From Clostridia bacterium (GTDB lineage Bacteria; Bacillota; Clostridia; Christensenellales; CAG-138), in contig JAFWMS010000011.1 of the NCBI GenBank assembly GCA_017545535.1, forward strand, positions 1 through 64,000: 64,000 bases of DNA, read 5' to 3'. Position numbers and translations under genes: made by a program. The notes under the pieces were generated by a model that had not been told where the DNA came from, did not search any database, and was given only the letters and a program-made list of their open reading frames with translations. Shown here one piece after another: positions 1 through 8,471 of the stretch. Position 1 is the first letter of the stretch, and each line of letters opens with the position of its first letter.

Positions 1-599
1 ATCTCGTTCCTCAGCTTGGCGTCCAGGTTGGAAAGGGGCTCGTCCATGAGCATGACCTTCGGCGCACGGACGATGGCCCGGCCGATGGCCACACGCTGCC
101 GCTGGCCGCCGGACAGGGCCTTGGGCTTTCGGTTCAGGTACTGGGTGATATCCAGGATCTCCGCCGCTTCCTTCACCTTCTTGTCGATCTCGGCCTTGGG
201 CACATGGCGGAGCTTCAAGGAGAAGGCCATGTTCTCGTACACGGTCATGTGAGGGTACAGGGCGTAGTTCTGGAAGACCATGGCGATATCCCGGTCCTTG
301 GGCGGGATGTCGTTCACCAGCTTGCCGTCGATGAGCAGCTCGCCGTCGGTGATCTCCTCGAGGCCTGCCACCATCCGCAACGTGGTGGACTTGCCGCAGC
401 CGGAGGGGCCCACCAGCACGATGAACTCCTTGTCCTTGATGTCCAGGCTGAACTGCTGGACGGCGACGACACCTTCATCGGTGATCTGCAGGTTGATCTT
501 TTTCTTGGGGGCGTCGTCGGCCTTCTTCTTGGACTTCTTCTGTTCGCCGCTGATGTAGGGGTAGACCTTCTTGATGTTCTTGAGTTGTACGGTTGCCAT
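1..599 (-). CDS. Carbohydrate ABC transporter ATPase (MsmK/UgpC type), C-terminus beyond window
   Basis: This is the ATP-hydrolysing subunit of a CUT1 sugar importer, acting on the inner face of the membrane. The N-terminal 199 residues are present. They include Walker A (GPSGCGKST), the Q-loop ([10 protein letters not shown]), the ABC signature ([14 protein letters not shown]) and Walker B with the D-loop ([16 protein letters not shown]). The C-terminal regulatory half lies outside the window. A lysine-rich insertion of roughly 30 residues sits between the first strand and Walker A and is absent from the second ATPase gene at 26085-27239. It is downstream of, and codirectional with, the secreted GH32 gene, so it probably energises the importer encoded at 10480-13998, which has no ATPase of its own. 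Confidence 0.93.
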   Translation of the reverse strand, partial: MATVQLKNIKKVYPYISGEQKKSKKKADDAPKKKINLQITDEGVVAVQQFSLDIKDKEFIVLVGPSGCGKSTTLRMVAGLEEITDGELLIDGKLVNDIPPKDRDIAMVFQNYALYPHMTVYENMAFSLKLRHVPKAEIDKKVKEAAEILDITQYLNRKPKALSGGQRQRVAIGRAIVRAPKVMLMDEPLSNLDAKLRNE

Positions 600-765
600 T
601 CTGTGTTGCTCTAAGCGCCCTGCCTCCGCATGAGGCGCCCTCGCGGCAATAGCCGCTTTACGACAGGTCTCCACACTGCCGCAACCCGAGCCGGGCAAAT
701 TCCTCCTTTTTCTCAGGCGGGGCGCCTATTGTCTGTGGAGTAGAACGCCCCGGCCGTAAAATGAT

Positions 766-3135
766 TTAGTCGAAGATGGATTCCATTGTGGCTACGTACA
801 GCGTTACGATCTGCACGTCGCCTTCCGCAAACAGGTCGATGGATTTTGAATCCTTGTTTTCCGGGTAGGAACGGATGCTGACGGCTTTATAGTCCTCGAA
901 GAAGGCCTCCACCAGCGACCGGTCCACATAGATCTCGAAGCTCAGGATATTGTCGTCGTTGGGCAGCGCGCCGGACACAGCCTTGGCTTTGGCGCCTTCG
1001 CCCTTGTTTTCCGTACGGCCCTGGATGAGGGCGTTCTCCACGTCATAGGTGTAGGTGGTGGCGTCCCATTTGCCGCCCTTGAGCAGGTCGATGCCGAAGG
1101 ATTTGGCGTTGCTCACGTCCACGTCCATGCGGATGTAGAGCATGTCCTCGTTCACAGCGGAAAGAGCTTTGTTGGCTTCGTCCAAGCTGATGTTCTTCTC
1201 ATCGATCAACACCTTGCCCTCCAGCGTATGAAGCGCTTCGATGGGTTCCATCATCAGGTCGGTCCCGTCGTCGTTCAGGAAGATGCGCCGGGCGAGGCCC
1301 ACCGTGTGAGCCCAGCCGGACGCGCCCTGCTCCGCCGCGCCCCGCTGATCCTGCATGATGGAGAACATGTAGATATTCCCACTGACTGGATCAACCAGGC
1401 AGCTGGGGCCGGTGAACACGTTGGCGCCGTAGTCCAGCAGGTGGGGTTCGCCCTGGAAGGCTTCGTCCGGGGTAAACTTGCCGGTGGCGAGGTCGAAGTC
1501 TCCCAGCCAGTAGTAGACCTTGTTGTCGGCGATGCTGGCCGGCGCGGGGCTAATCTCAAAGAAGTACTTGGTGACGGTCCCCGACGCGTTGGTGACGGGC
1601 AGAATGATGGGCAGCTCCCAGGAGGTGCCGTAAAGGGCGCTCTGGTTCTGCATCTCATAGACAGGCCCCTTGTACTGCCAATCCATGGCCACGGTGCCGT
1701 CCGCCTGGAGCTCCAGGGTATCGGTGGTGTACAGGAGGGCCGTGCCGCCCTTGGTGGTGGCGCTGCCGGAGCAGACGAGCATGCACCAGGTGTCCCCCTC
1801 CTTCCAGATGTGGGGGTCCCGGAACTCGCCGGGCCGGCCCTGGCCCCGCTGCTGGACAATGGCCAGCCGGTCGCAGACGGCCCATTCGATGAGCTCGGGG
1901 TCATTGAGATCCTTGGGATAGGCCACGCCGATGTTCTGGTTGGAGATGAGGCCCTCCACGTCCCGGAAGCTGTCGTTGCCCGCCGTGAAGAACAGCAGGG
2001 GCACGCCGTTTTTATCCAGGGTGGCGCCGCCGGACCAGACGCCGTCAGGCACCACGGAATCCTCCATGGGCACGATGGCTTCCTTCACCGGCTTCCAGTT
2101 CACCATATCGGGGCTCACCAGGTGGCCCCAGCAGATGTTGCGCCAGTAGGCGCCGGTCATGTTGGCCTGATAGAACAGGTGATAGGTGCCGTTGTAGTAG
2201 ACGGGGGCGTGGGGTTCGTTCATCCAGAACTGGTAGGGTCCCCCATGGAACTGGGGCCGGGTGTAGTCGCCGGTTAGGATGTTCTGAAGCCAGATCTGAT
2301 CGAAAGCAATCTCAGGCACGGCGACGCCCTTGTAGTATTCGGCGATCTCCTTCTCCGGGATGGCTTCGCTGTAAAGACGAACGTCGTCAATGTAGCCGCT
2401 GGCTACGTTGAGATACCCGGCGGTCAACCGCTCCGCTTCCCCGTTGCGGCCTACCAGCAGGGAGCTCCGCTTGGCGGCGGCGATCTCCGCTCCCTTAGGC
2501 ACGGAGCCGGAGGCCACCAGTTCACCGTTGAGATACAGGCACATTTCGCCTGCATCGGAATTGAAAGTGGCGGTCACCAGATTCCAGGCATATTTCTTCA
2601 GATTGTCGCCGTTGGTCCAGATGGAGAGCCACTGGGTCCCGGTACCCACCTGGAAGGTGAGGCGGCCGAAGCGCTCGTAGCCCAGCAGGAAGCCCTGCTT
2701 TTGGGCCTTGTTGGACTGGCTCAGGATGCCGGTGGGGGCGTCGTTGCCGTTGTTGACGCCGTTGGGATCGCCCCACTCGAACATGCGGGGCGCGATCCAC
2801 ACCTGGGCCGTCAGGGCTTTGCCGGAGACGGTGATGTCGTTGCGGTTGAAGCTCACATAGGTGGAGCTGCCATCCAGCAGCAGGCACCCGCCGCTGATGC
2901 CCTCCTTGCGCCATTGGGGATCCTGACTGTCCATATAGGTGGCGTGGGCGAAGGTGTAGTTCATCTCCGTGTCCGGCACCTTGCCTGCGGCGTCCTTTAC
3001 GACCAGCCCCTGCCCTTCGTCGAAGGTGAGATGGAGCAACAGGGCCTTGCTGTGTTTGTCCTTGGAGCCGCATCCCGCCGACAGGAGAAGCGCAGCAACA
3101 AGCAGCGCGATGAGGATAATCGTTCGTTTCTTCAT
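766..3135 (-). CDS. Secreted lipoprotein GH32 fructan hydrolase with N-terminal LamG-like domain
   Basis: Predicted lipid-anchored extracellular fructanase of 789 residues. A signal peptide with lipobox (LLSAGC) is followed by a concanavalin/LamG-like domain (about residues 35-275) that probably binds glycan, then a GH32 catalytic domain. The motifs are WMNEP in place of the usual WMNDP, NICWGH, FRDPHIW and WELPI; the last is the acid/base region, usually WECP. A Glu in the nucleophile motif is known from fungal endo-inulinases, so endo-type cleavage of inulin or levan is likely but inferred. An in-frame ATG lies 15 bp upstream (3150); I prefer 3135 because the GGAGGG Shine-Dalgarno would otherwise lie inside the coding region. 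It sits between the repeat lipoprotein gene and the ATPase gene on the same strand, probably as one operon. Confidence 0.9.
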   Translation of the reverse strand: MKKRTIILIALLVAALLLSAGCGSKDKHSKALLLHLTFDEGQGLVVKDAAGKVPDTEMNYTFAHATYMDSQDPQWRKEGISGGCLLLDGSSTYVSFNRNDITVSGKALTAQVWIAPRMFEWGDPNGVNNGNDAPTGILSQSNKAQKQGFLLGYERFGRLTFQVGTGTQWLSIWTNGDNLKKYAWNLVTATFNSDAGEMCLYLNGELVASGSVPKGAEIAAAKRSSLLVGRNGEAERLTAGYLNVASGYIDDVRLYSEAIPEKEIAEYYKGVAVPEIAFDQIWLQNILTGDYTRPQFHGGPYQFWMNEPHAPVYYNGTYHLFYQANMTGAYWRNICWGHLVSPDMVNWKPVKEAIVPMEDSVVPDGVWSGGATLDKNGVPLLFFTAGNDSFRDVEGLISNQNIGVAYPKDLNDPELIEWAVCDRLAIVQQRGQGRPGEFRDPHIWKEGDTWCMLVCSGSATTKGGTALLYTTDTLELQADGTVAMDWQYKGPVYEMQNQSALYGTSWELPIILPVTNASGTVTKYFFEISPAPASIADNKVYYWLGDFDLATGKFTPDEAFQGEPHLLDYGANVFTGPSCLVDPVSGNIYMFSIMQDQRGAAEQGASGWAHTVGLARRIFLNDDGTDLMMEPIEALHTLEGKVLIDEKNISLDEANKALSAVNEDMLYIRMDVDVSNAKSFGIDLLKGGKWDATTYTYDVENALIQGRTENKGEGAKAKAVSGALPNDDNILSFEIYVDRSLVEAFFEDYKAVSIRSYPENKDSKSIDLFAEGDVQIVTLYVATMESIFD

Positions 3136-3207
3136 GGGCCCTCCATACATCGGATAGAGGCCCGACCGGGCGGTCGTCCCGCTCGATCAGGCCTTATCTG
3201 TTTTTTG

Positions 3208-5391
3208 TTACGCCACGTTCTTTGCCAGCTGCCAGGGGATCTGGATTTCGCCGGCCTGGTTGCCGTCCATGACAGTGTCGCTTAGGTTCGCGTAATCGGG
3301 AGCGGTCTCGTAATAGGTCACGACCTCATCGAAGAAGCCGTGGGCCCAGCCCGCGTCGATCTTTTCGTCGTGGAGCTCGATGTACAGCTCCTCGCCGATG
3401 TGATCGGAAAGGTCCATCACATAGGTGCCCATGTCGGCCCAGGAGCCGCCCTGGCCCACGAACGGGAAGTTCGCATCGTTGAAGCGGGTCTGCTTGTAGT
3501 AGCCGATCAGGGTGCCGTCCGCCTTATAGACCTTCACAGCAGCCGCGTTGCCGCCCATGCGGACGGAGATGAAGCCGGAGCCGGAGAGGACGAAGTTGGT
3601 GGAGCGGATGGCCCAGGGATCAGGTTCGCCGATGCCGGTGTTCCAGCCGTCCAGATGGTAGTCGCCCGCCTGGTTGTAGGGCAGTTCCTCGCCCCAGTAG
3701 GAGGTGGCACTGATGACGCCGGCGGGCTGACCTTCCACTACGCTCCAGGCGTCGGAAAGGACGGTCCAGCCGGCCAGGTTGCCGCTCTCGAAGCCGCCGT
3801 TGGCCACGGAATTCTTGTCGGCCTGAGCGATGACGGTGAAGGCGGTTTCCACCACCTTGCCGTCCTTCTCCGCGCCGTAGGTCACCTGATAGGCGCCGGG
3901 AACGCTCATATCGAAGGCTTCGAAGCCGGTCGTGATCTCGGTGCCGTTGAAGGTGACCTTGGAGATGGCTACAGGCACATCCTCCTCACCGAAGGCCGCC
4001 TTGGCTTCCGCCGCGAACTTGGTCAGATCCACGGTGCCGCAGTCCACCACCTGGTTCTTCGCATAGGCGGTGATGGTCAAAGAAGCAAGGGCCACGGGAT
4101 AGGGATAGTTGGCGTAGTAGTTCCTGAGAGATGCAAGGTCGTCATAGGAAGCGGAGGTGTAGGTTTCGTTCTGGATCTTCTCCAGCTGTTCCACCTGCAG
4201 GGCCGCCACTTCTTCCTTGGTCAGGGACACGCGGAAATCGTCCACGTTGATGAAGGCGAAGCCGCCGTTGCTGCCGTCGTTGACGTCCGCCACCTTCAGG
4301 TAGCAGACCCGGCCGATATACTCGCTGGCGTCCATGTACATCCTGAGCAGGGTCAGGGCCAGGGCGGGATCGCTGAAGTAGGTGTTGGTGACCTTGATGA
4401 GCTCTTCGTCGGTGTTGCCGTCGCAGAGAGCCACATAGGACCCGCCGTTGCCGGAGCCCATCATGAAGGTGATGAAGCCGTCGCCACCCAAGGTGAACTT
4501 GGTGGAACGGATAGCGCCGGTCAGACTCTCCTGAATGGTGCCGTTGTTGCTGCCATCCAGATAGAATTCGCCATCGCCGTACACGGCCCGATCGGTCCAG
4601 TAGAACTGGGAGGTGGGCACGATGGCGGCCCGGGTCAGGGCCGTTCCTTCGAGGATCTTCCAGCCGGTGAGGTCGCCGGTCTCGAAGCCGCCGTTGACGA
4701 TGGCGTTGGAGGTTTCGTCCTCCTCGAAGGGCTTCTCGCCGAACTCCGCCACCTGGCGGACGTGATCGGCTTCGGCAGCCTTCACTTCGTCATCGCTGGT
4801 GCAGACGTGGAAAGCGTCCAGATTCACATAGGAAAGATCGTTGCCGTCGTCGTTGTCGGTGACCACGATGTAGATATTCTTGCCGACGTAGGCAGAGAGG
4901 TCCACCACCTTGGTCATGAGGTGCTCGGTGATGAAGGTGCCGTCGCAGTCCTCGTTGACCACATGGGCGATGGGCTCGGCCTTGCCCTCTTCAAAGAACT
5001 CCACATACACCTTGTCGGTGTTCTTGCCGCCGCCCATCTTGAAGGTGATGAATCCGTTGCCGCCCAGTTTGAACACATCGGAGGTCAGGGTGCCCCGCAT
5101 GGGGGGGTTGCCGCCCTTGGTGCCAGCAAAATAGTACTCGCCGGACTTCTCCATGGTCACGCCCTTGATTTTTTCGTCTTTGACTACGCCGCGGAAGTTG
5201 AAAGCGGCGTCATGACGGGTCCAGCCCGCCCACTGTCCCGCGCTGACGTCCTCAAAATCACCGTTGACCAGCTCAGCCGCAGCAGCGGGCTCAGTTTCCG
5301 CCGTATTGGCCGTGCCGGAACAGGCAACCAGCCCCAGCACCATGCTGAGGACCAGGAGGACAGAGAACAGCTTCTGAAGATTCTTTTTCAT
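3208..5391 (-). CDS. Surface lipoprotein with three CBM-like repeats and an Ig-like domain
   Basis: A 727-residue lipoprotein with lipobox (LGLVAC). It contains three diverged copies of a beta-sandwich module, each opening with a NGGFE-type motif (NGDFEDVSAG, NGGFETGDLTGW, NGGFESGNLAGW). This resembles CBM4/9-like carbohydrate-binding modules. A bacterial Ig-like segment separates copies two and three. No catalytic motif is visible. The likely role is to hold fructan or oligofructoside at the cell surface for the GH32 enzyme encoded directly downstream. It is the first gene after a strong promoter (5489-5518) with a LacI-type operator. Two adjacent ATGs exist; 5391 has the better spacing to AAAGGGAG. 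Substrate is inferred from context only. Confidence 0.82.
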   Translation of the reverse strand: MKKNLQKLFSVLLVLSMVLGLVACSGTANTAETEPAAAAELVNGDFEDVSAGQWAGWTRHDAAFNFRGVVKDEKIKGVTMEKSGEYYFAGTKGGNPPMRGTLTSDVFKLGGNGFITFKMGGGKNTDKVYVEFFEEGKAEPIAHVVNEDCDGTFITEHLMTKVVDLSAYVGKNIYIVVTDNDDGNDLSYVNLDAFHVCTSDDEVKAAEADHVRQVAEFGEKPFEEDETSNAIVNGGFETGDLTGWKILEGTALTRAAIVPTSQFYWTDRAVYGDGEFYLDGSNNGTIQESLTGAIRSTKFTLGGDGFITFMMGSGNGGSYVALCDGNTDEELIKVTNTYFSDPALALTLLRMYMDASEYIGRVCYLKVADVNDGSNGGFAFINVDDFRVSLTKEEVAALQVEQLEKIQNETYTSASYDDLASLRNYYANYPYPVALASLTITAYAKNQVVDCGTVDLTKFAAEAKAAFGEEDVPVAISKVTFNGTEITTGFEAFDMSVPGAYQVTYGAEKDGKVVETAFTVIAQADKNSVANGGFESGNLAGWTVLSDAWSVVEGQPAGVISATSYWGEELPYNQAGDYHLDGWNTGIGEPDPWAIRSTNFVLSGSGFISVRMGGNAAAVKVYKADGTLIGYYKQTRFNDANFPFVGQGGSWADMGTYVMDLSDHIGEELYIELHDEKIDAGWAHGFFDEVVTYYETAPDYANLSDTVMDGNQAGEIQIPWQLAKNVA

Positions 5392-5461
5392 CATTGCTCC
5401 CTTTCGGTTTGGTAAGATTTGGTTTGCTTTGGGATGATTTTGGTTGGTTTTGTTCTTGAAA

Positions 5462-5473
5462 AAAACGTTTCAC
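5462..5473. promoter_or_regulatory. LacI-family operator (AACGTTTCA half)
   Basis: The sequence AAAACGTTTCAC lies just downstream of the -10 box for the surface lipoprotein gene. It matches the TGAAACGTT motif found at 5594, 10245 and 10372. The position around the transcription start fits repression. It is probably bound by the LacI-family protein encoded at 9158-10147; the match to that protein is inferred. Confidence 0.65.
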
Positions 5474-5488
5474 CGTTTTCACGATTTC

Positions 5489-5518
5489 AGTATAGGGCAA
5501 TCCTCTTTTTCTTGTCAA
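5489..5518 (-). promoter_or_regulatory. Sigma-A promoter of the surface lipoprotein/GH32 operon
   Basis: Read on the minus strand it is TTGACA (5513-5518), an 18-bp spacer, then TATACT (5489-5494). This is near consensus and is followed by the operator at 5462-5473. Confidence 0.75.
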
Positions 5519-5593
5519 GTATAAATTGAGATAAATGAGATAAATGATGAATAATCTCACATTTAAGAAACGGGATTCTTTTTCGTTCATGCC

Positions 5594-5607
5594 GTGAAAC
5601 GTTTTTT
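5594..5607. promoter_or_regulatory. Second LacI-family operator upstream of the lipoprotein promoter
   Basis: GTGAAACGTTTTTT lies about 75 bp upstream of the -35 box at 5513-5518. Paired with the site at 5462 it could allow DNA looping. It also sits just past the fructokinase terminator. Confidence 0.55.
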
Positions 5608-5619
5608 TATAATGCAACG

Positions 5620-5646
5620 AAAAACCGCATTCCATGCGGAATGCGG
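5620..5646 (-). terminator. Rho-independent terminator of the lacI-fructokinase operon
   Basis: A perfect 9-bp stem (ccgcattcc 5625-5633 and ggaatgcgg 5638-5646) with a four-base loop. On the minus strand it is followed by a T run. It ends the six-gene operon that starts at 10147. Confidence 0.85.
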
Positions 5647-5669
5647 CGCAGATAGACAGGTTTAACGTT

Positions 5670-6608
5670 TTATTTTTCCAATTCCTCCAACGTGGGCATG
5701 GCGGGAATGGCCCCGTGGCGGCTGGTGGTGATGCTGGCGGCCTTGTTGGCAAAGGCCAGCACGCGCTCCAGTTCGGGAATGGTCAGTTCGTCCAGGCTGT
5801 TCAGTTTCACCAATTTGGACAGGGCTGCCCCGAAGAAGGTATCTCCGGAGCCGTTGGTGTCTCCCACGATGCAGGGCACCCCGGGCACACAGCCCGTTTT
5901 GCCGTCGAAGCGGTAGAAAGCGCCGTGAGCCCCCAGCGTCACCAGCACCAGCCGGATGCCCTTTTCGGCCAGGCGGGCGCTGCCTCGATCCGGATCGGAA
6001 AGGCCCGTGAGCAGGGGCAGCTCCTCGTCGGAGACCTTCAGAATATCCACCAGAGGCAGGGGTTCCAGCATGTTCCGTATGGCCGTCTTTTCGTCCGGCC
6101 ACAGGCTGGCCCGATAGTTGGGATCGTAGCTCACCCATGCCCCGCAGGCTTTGGCAGCTTCGGCCGCCTTCAGCGTGGCGGTCCGGGCGGGCTCCGCCGT
6201 CAAACTGACGCTGCCGAAGTGGAGGATCTTCGTGTCCTGCAGCATGGCCTGCGGCACATCTTCCCAGGCAAGGTTCACGTCGGCGCTCGGATCCCGATAG
6301 AAGCTGAAGGTCCGCTCGCCCGTCCCATCGAGGGCTACCACGGCCAACGTGGTGTGTTGGACCGGATCCATAGACAAGCCGGACACGTCCACGCCGTTTT
6401 CCGCCAGGCAGTCCTTCAAGAAAGTTCCGAAGCTGTCCCGGCCCACCCGACCGATGAAGGCGGTTTTCGCCCCCAGCTTGGAGGCCGCCACAGCCAGGTT
6501 CGCCGGCGCACCGCCGGGGTTGGCGTCGAACCGGGGGATGCCCTGCTCCGTCCGGGCCGATTGGGTCAAGTCGATCAGCACTTCGCCGATGGTGGTGATA
6601 TCAGTCAT
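5670..6608 (-). CDS. scrK: Fructokinase, PfkB (ribokinase) family
   Basis: A cytoplasmic ATP-dependent sugar kinase of 312 residues that phosphorylates fructose released by the intracellular GH32 enzymes. The N-terminal GEVLIDLT segment, the GGAPANLAVA sugar-binding motif and the C-terminal DTNGSGDTFFGA anion-hole/catalytic-Asp motif are all present. It is the last gene of the LacI operon; its start overlaps the YcxB-like gene by 8 bp, so translation is probably coupled. A second fructokinase is encoded at 15892-16851. Substrate assignment rests on family plus the fructan context; another ketose is possible. Confidence 0.88.
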   Translation of the reverse strand: MTDITTIGEVLIDLTQSARTEQGIPRFDANPGGAPANLAVAASKLGAKTAFIGRVGRDSFGTFLKDCLAENGVDVSGLSMDPVQHTTLAVVALDGTGERTFSFYRDPSADVNLAWEDVPQAMLQDTKILHFGSVSLTAEPARTATLKAAEAAKACGAWVSYDPNYRASLWPDEKTAIRNMLEPLPLVDILKVSDEELPLLTGLSDPDRGSARLAEKGIRLVLVTLGAHGAFYRFDGKTGCVPGVPCIVGDTNGSGDTFFGAALSKLVKLNSLDELTIPELERVLAFANKAASITTSRHGAIPAMPTLEELEK

Positions 6609-7119
6609 GTTCCTTTTCCTTTCCGGCAGCGTTTTCTAAGGCAAACAGTACCGTCTCCGGACTGCCCTGGGTAAATGAATCCTTTTTGAGCATGAAGCCC
6701 CGCTTCTCCTTATCCAGCAGGATCAGCAGTCGGGGCGTTTCCTCTCGGCTTACGATGTCGGCATAGACCACGGCCACGGTTTGGCCGCCCGTCTCCACCT
6801 CGAAGCCATCCTCCAGGAAACGGGTGACGCGGGAGCTGTCGCCGCCGGTGCGGCGCATGACCGCCTCATAGGCCACTTTCGCCTTGCGCTTGGGCAGGAA
6901 CACCGCCGCGTATGCGCCTACAAACGCAAGGGCCGCCCATTCCACCAAGACAATGAAGAAATTTTCACCTCGCAGAAAGACGAATGCGGTCAACCCCAGG
7001 CCCAGCAGGGCCAGCACGAGAAGCAGCCAACGGGTGAACCGTCTGTAGCTCTTCTGGACGGCGACGAAGCCTTCCCGAAACAAATCTTCGTTGAGTTCGA
7101 ACCGATTTTCCGCGATCAT
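6601..7119 (-). CDS. YcxB-like membrane protein
   Basis: A 172-residue protein with a hydrophilic N-terminus, two predicted transmembrane helices (about residues 30-75) and a C-terminal domain. The C-terminus has the pattern of YcxB-like proteins (ending in a segment with KRGFMLKKDSF). The molecular role is unknown. The start at 7119 overlaps the stop of the upstream gene by 4 bp (ATGA), and its end overlaps the fructokinase start. A start further upstream would run through the upstream gene and is rejected. Being locked between the LacI gene and fructokinase suggests a role tied to fructan growth, but nothing in the sequence shows what it is. Confidence 0.75.
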   Translation of the reverse strand: MIAENRFELNEDLFREGFVAVQKSYRRFTRWLLLVLALLGLGLTAFVFLRGENFFIVLVEWAALAFVGAYAAVFLPKRKAKVAYEAVMRRTGGDSSRVTRFLEDGFEVETGGQTVAVVYADIVSREETPRLLILLDKEKRGFMLKKDSFTQGSPETVLFALENAAGKEKEHD

Positions 7120-7895
7120 TCCTCTTCCTCCTCCATGACGCCGGGAAACTTCTCCTCGATCTGCTCCTCGATGCGGAAATCCCGATCCATATCGGGATAG
7201 ATGAGAAACAGGCCCACATACAGCACATACCACACGCCCAGGATGGGCACCGCAAAGGCTGTCCAGGGCATGAACAGAGCGATCACAGCCCACCAAAGCA
7301 CCTGGACGAGCGACGCCAGGAACACCTTTTTGAAATGAAAAATGGAGAAAAACAGGGCGTTCTTGACCCGGATCGTCTGTTTCTGTTCGAACAGCGCCAC
7401 CTGGGGCCACCAGGCCATCATGAGCATGGTGAGCAGCAGGGAGGCGAACAGCAAAAGCAGCAGCGTGCCCATGGTGACGGTGCCTGCGCCCCAGATCATC
7501 AGAGCCGCCCCGAAGACGATCATGCCCATGAACAGGCACTGGACGATCCCCGGCAGGATGGCGGCGCGCCAGTTCTGTCCCATGGCTTTCTTATAGCTGG
7601 CCCACCAGTCGTCCCTGTCGTTCCTGAGGCGGCGCAGGATCAGGTCCACGAGGCACGCATACCCCGGACCGGCGATGCTTCCGCCCGCCAGCCCGGCAGC
7701 GACGGCGGCAAGAGCACTCTTGGACAGGATTGCATAGACCATGCCTCCGGCAAAGGGGATGAAATACAGGAGGGTCAAAAAGCCCACGAAGAAAAACTCC
7801 TTCCAGCTGCGCTCCAAAACCTCCTTGTACCGGGGAAAGCCGGTCTTTCTAAGGCCGGTGAACTGCTCCGGTTCCTCTGGAATAAAGAGACCCAT
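7116..7895 (-). CDS. Multi-spanning membrane protein, YesL/DUF624-like
   Basis: A 259-residue polytopic protein with about six hydrophobic segments, ending in an acidic tail (MEEEEE). The pattern resembles the YesL/DUF624 family that is frequent in Bacillota polysaccharide-use loci. The family function is not established. The gene starts 12 bp after the upstream lipoprotein gene and overlaps the YcxB-like gene by 4 bp, so it is clearly operonic. The assignment is weaker than for the second DUF624 gene at 18334-18978. Confidence 0.65.
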   Translation of the reverse strand: MGLFIPEEPEQFTGLRKTGFPRYKEVLERSWKEFFFVGFLTLLYFIPFAGGMVYAILSKSALAAVAAGLAGGSIAGPGYACLVDLILRRLRNDRDDWWASYKKAMGQNWRAAILPGIVQCLFMGMIVFGAALMIWGAGTVTMGTLLLLLFASLLLTMLMMAWWPQVALFEQKQTIRVKNALFFSIFHFKKVFLASLVQVLWWAVIALFMPWTAFAVPILGVWYVLYVGLFLIYPDMDRDFRIEEQIEEKFPGVMEEEEE

Positions 7896-7907
7896 ATTCT
7901 CCCTCCG

Positions 7908-8471
7908 TCAATAGTGCAGTCCCTGCAAAAAGCTGGTCAAAACGATCGTTGTGTCCTCTGAGAAGCCATCCGCGCACAGCAGCTCCACGCTGACGGCGCA
8001 GTTGTTCCGAACGCCGAAGGCCGCAACGCCGCGGGCATAGGGATTGTCCTCCTTGGCCGAAAGCAGGGGCAGAACGGTAAAGCTCTGTCCGTTTTCGATC
8101 TGCTCCCGCGCCTCGCCCAGCTCATAGTTCTGTCCTTCCCGTTCCATCCAGCCGGATACGTCCCCCTGCGCCGCCCCTTCGTCAGCGCACTCCTTCAGCA
8201 GCACGAACAGCTGGGCATCGTACGCCGTGGCCTCCTTGCCTTCGGCGTTGAGGATCGTTCGGCCCTCTCCCCGGGACCAGGACACGTAGTATATGCCGCC
8301 GGGGGCAAGGGCGTCGTTGCTCTCCTGCAGAGTGAACCCCTCCGGTGTTTGGGCCGCCATATCCGCCCCGATCCGAACAAGATCCGCGCCCCATTCGGGA
8401 TGTTTGTCCTCCCTGGGCGCGCACCCGACCAGGAGCAGGAGCGCCAATACCAGGATAGTAACCCGTTTCAT
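7908..8471 (-). CDS. Small lipoprotein of unknown function
   Basis: A 187-residue protein with a short signal peptide and lipobox (LLLVGCAP). The mature part has no motif I recognise. The start at 8471 overlaps the stop of the upstream gene by 4 bp (ATGA), which fixes the start better than the in-frame ATG 30 bp upstream. Its position in the LacI operon suggests a membrane-associated partner of the neighbouring membrane proteins. Function unknown. Confidence 0.72.
   Translation of the reverse strand: MKRVTILVLALLLLVGCAPREDKHPEWGADLVRIGADMAAQTPEGFTLQESNDALAPGGIYYVSWSRGEGRTILNAEGKEATAYDAQLFVLLKECADEGAAQGDVSGWMEREGQNYELGEAREQIENGQSFTVLPLLSAKEDNPYARGVAAFGVRNNCAVSVELLCADGFSEDTTIVLTSFLQGLHY

Noticed and set aside
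1228-2277. Long plus-strand frame opposite the GH32 gene
   Set aside because: Gly/Val/His/Asp-rich composition typical of the antisense of a GC-rich gene; no ribosome-binding site or domain. The same applies to 3340-5415, 11074-13725, 21298-22479, 25032-27236 and 40361-41881.
5594-5607. Catabolite-response element (CcpA site)
   Set aside because: It shares the cgttt core with cre sites, but the motif is repeated with the same flanks at the local LacI-controlled promoters, so the local regulator is the simpler explanation; CcpA overlap is not excluded.
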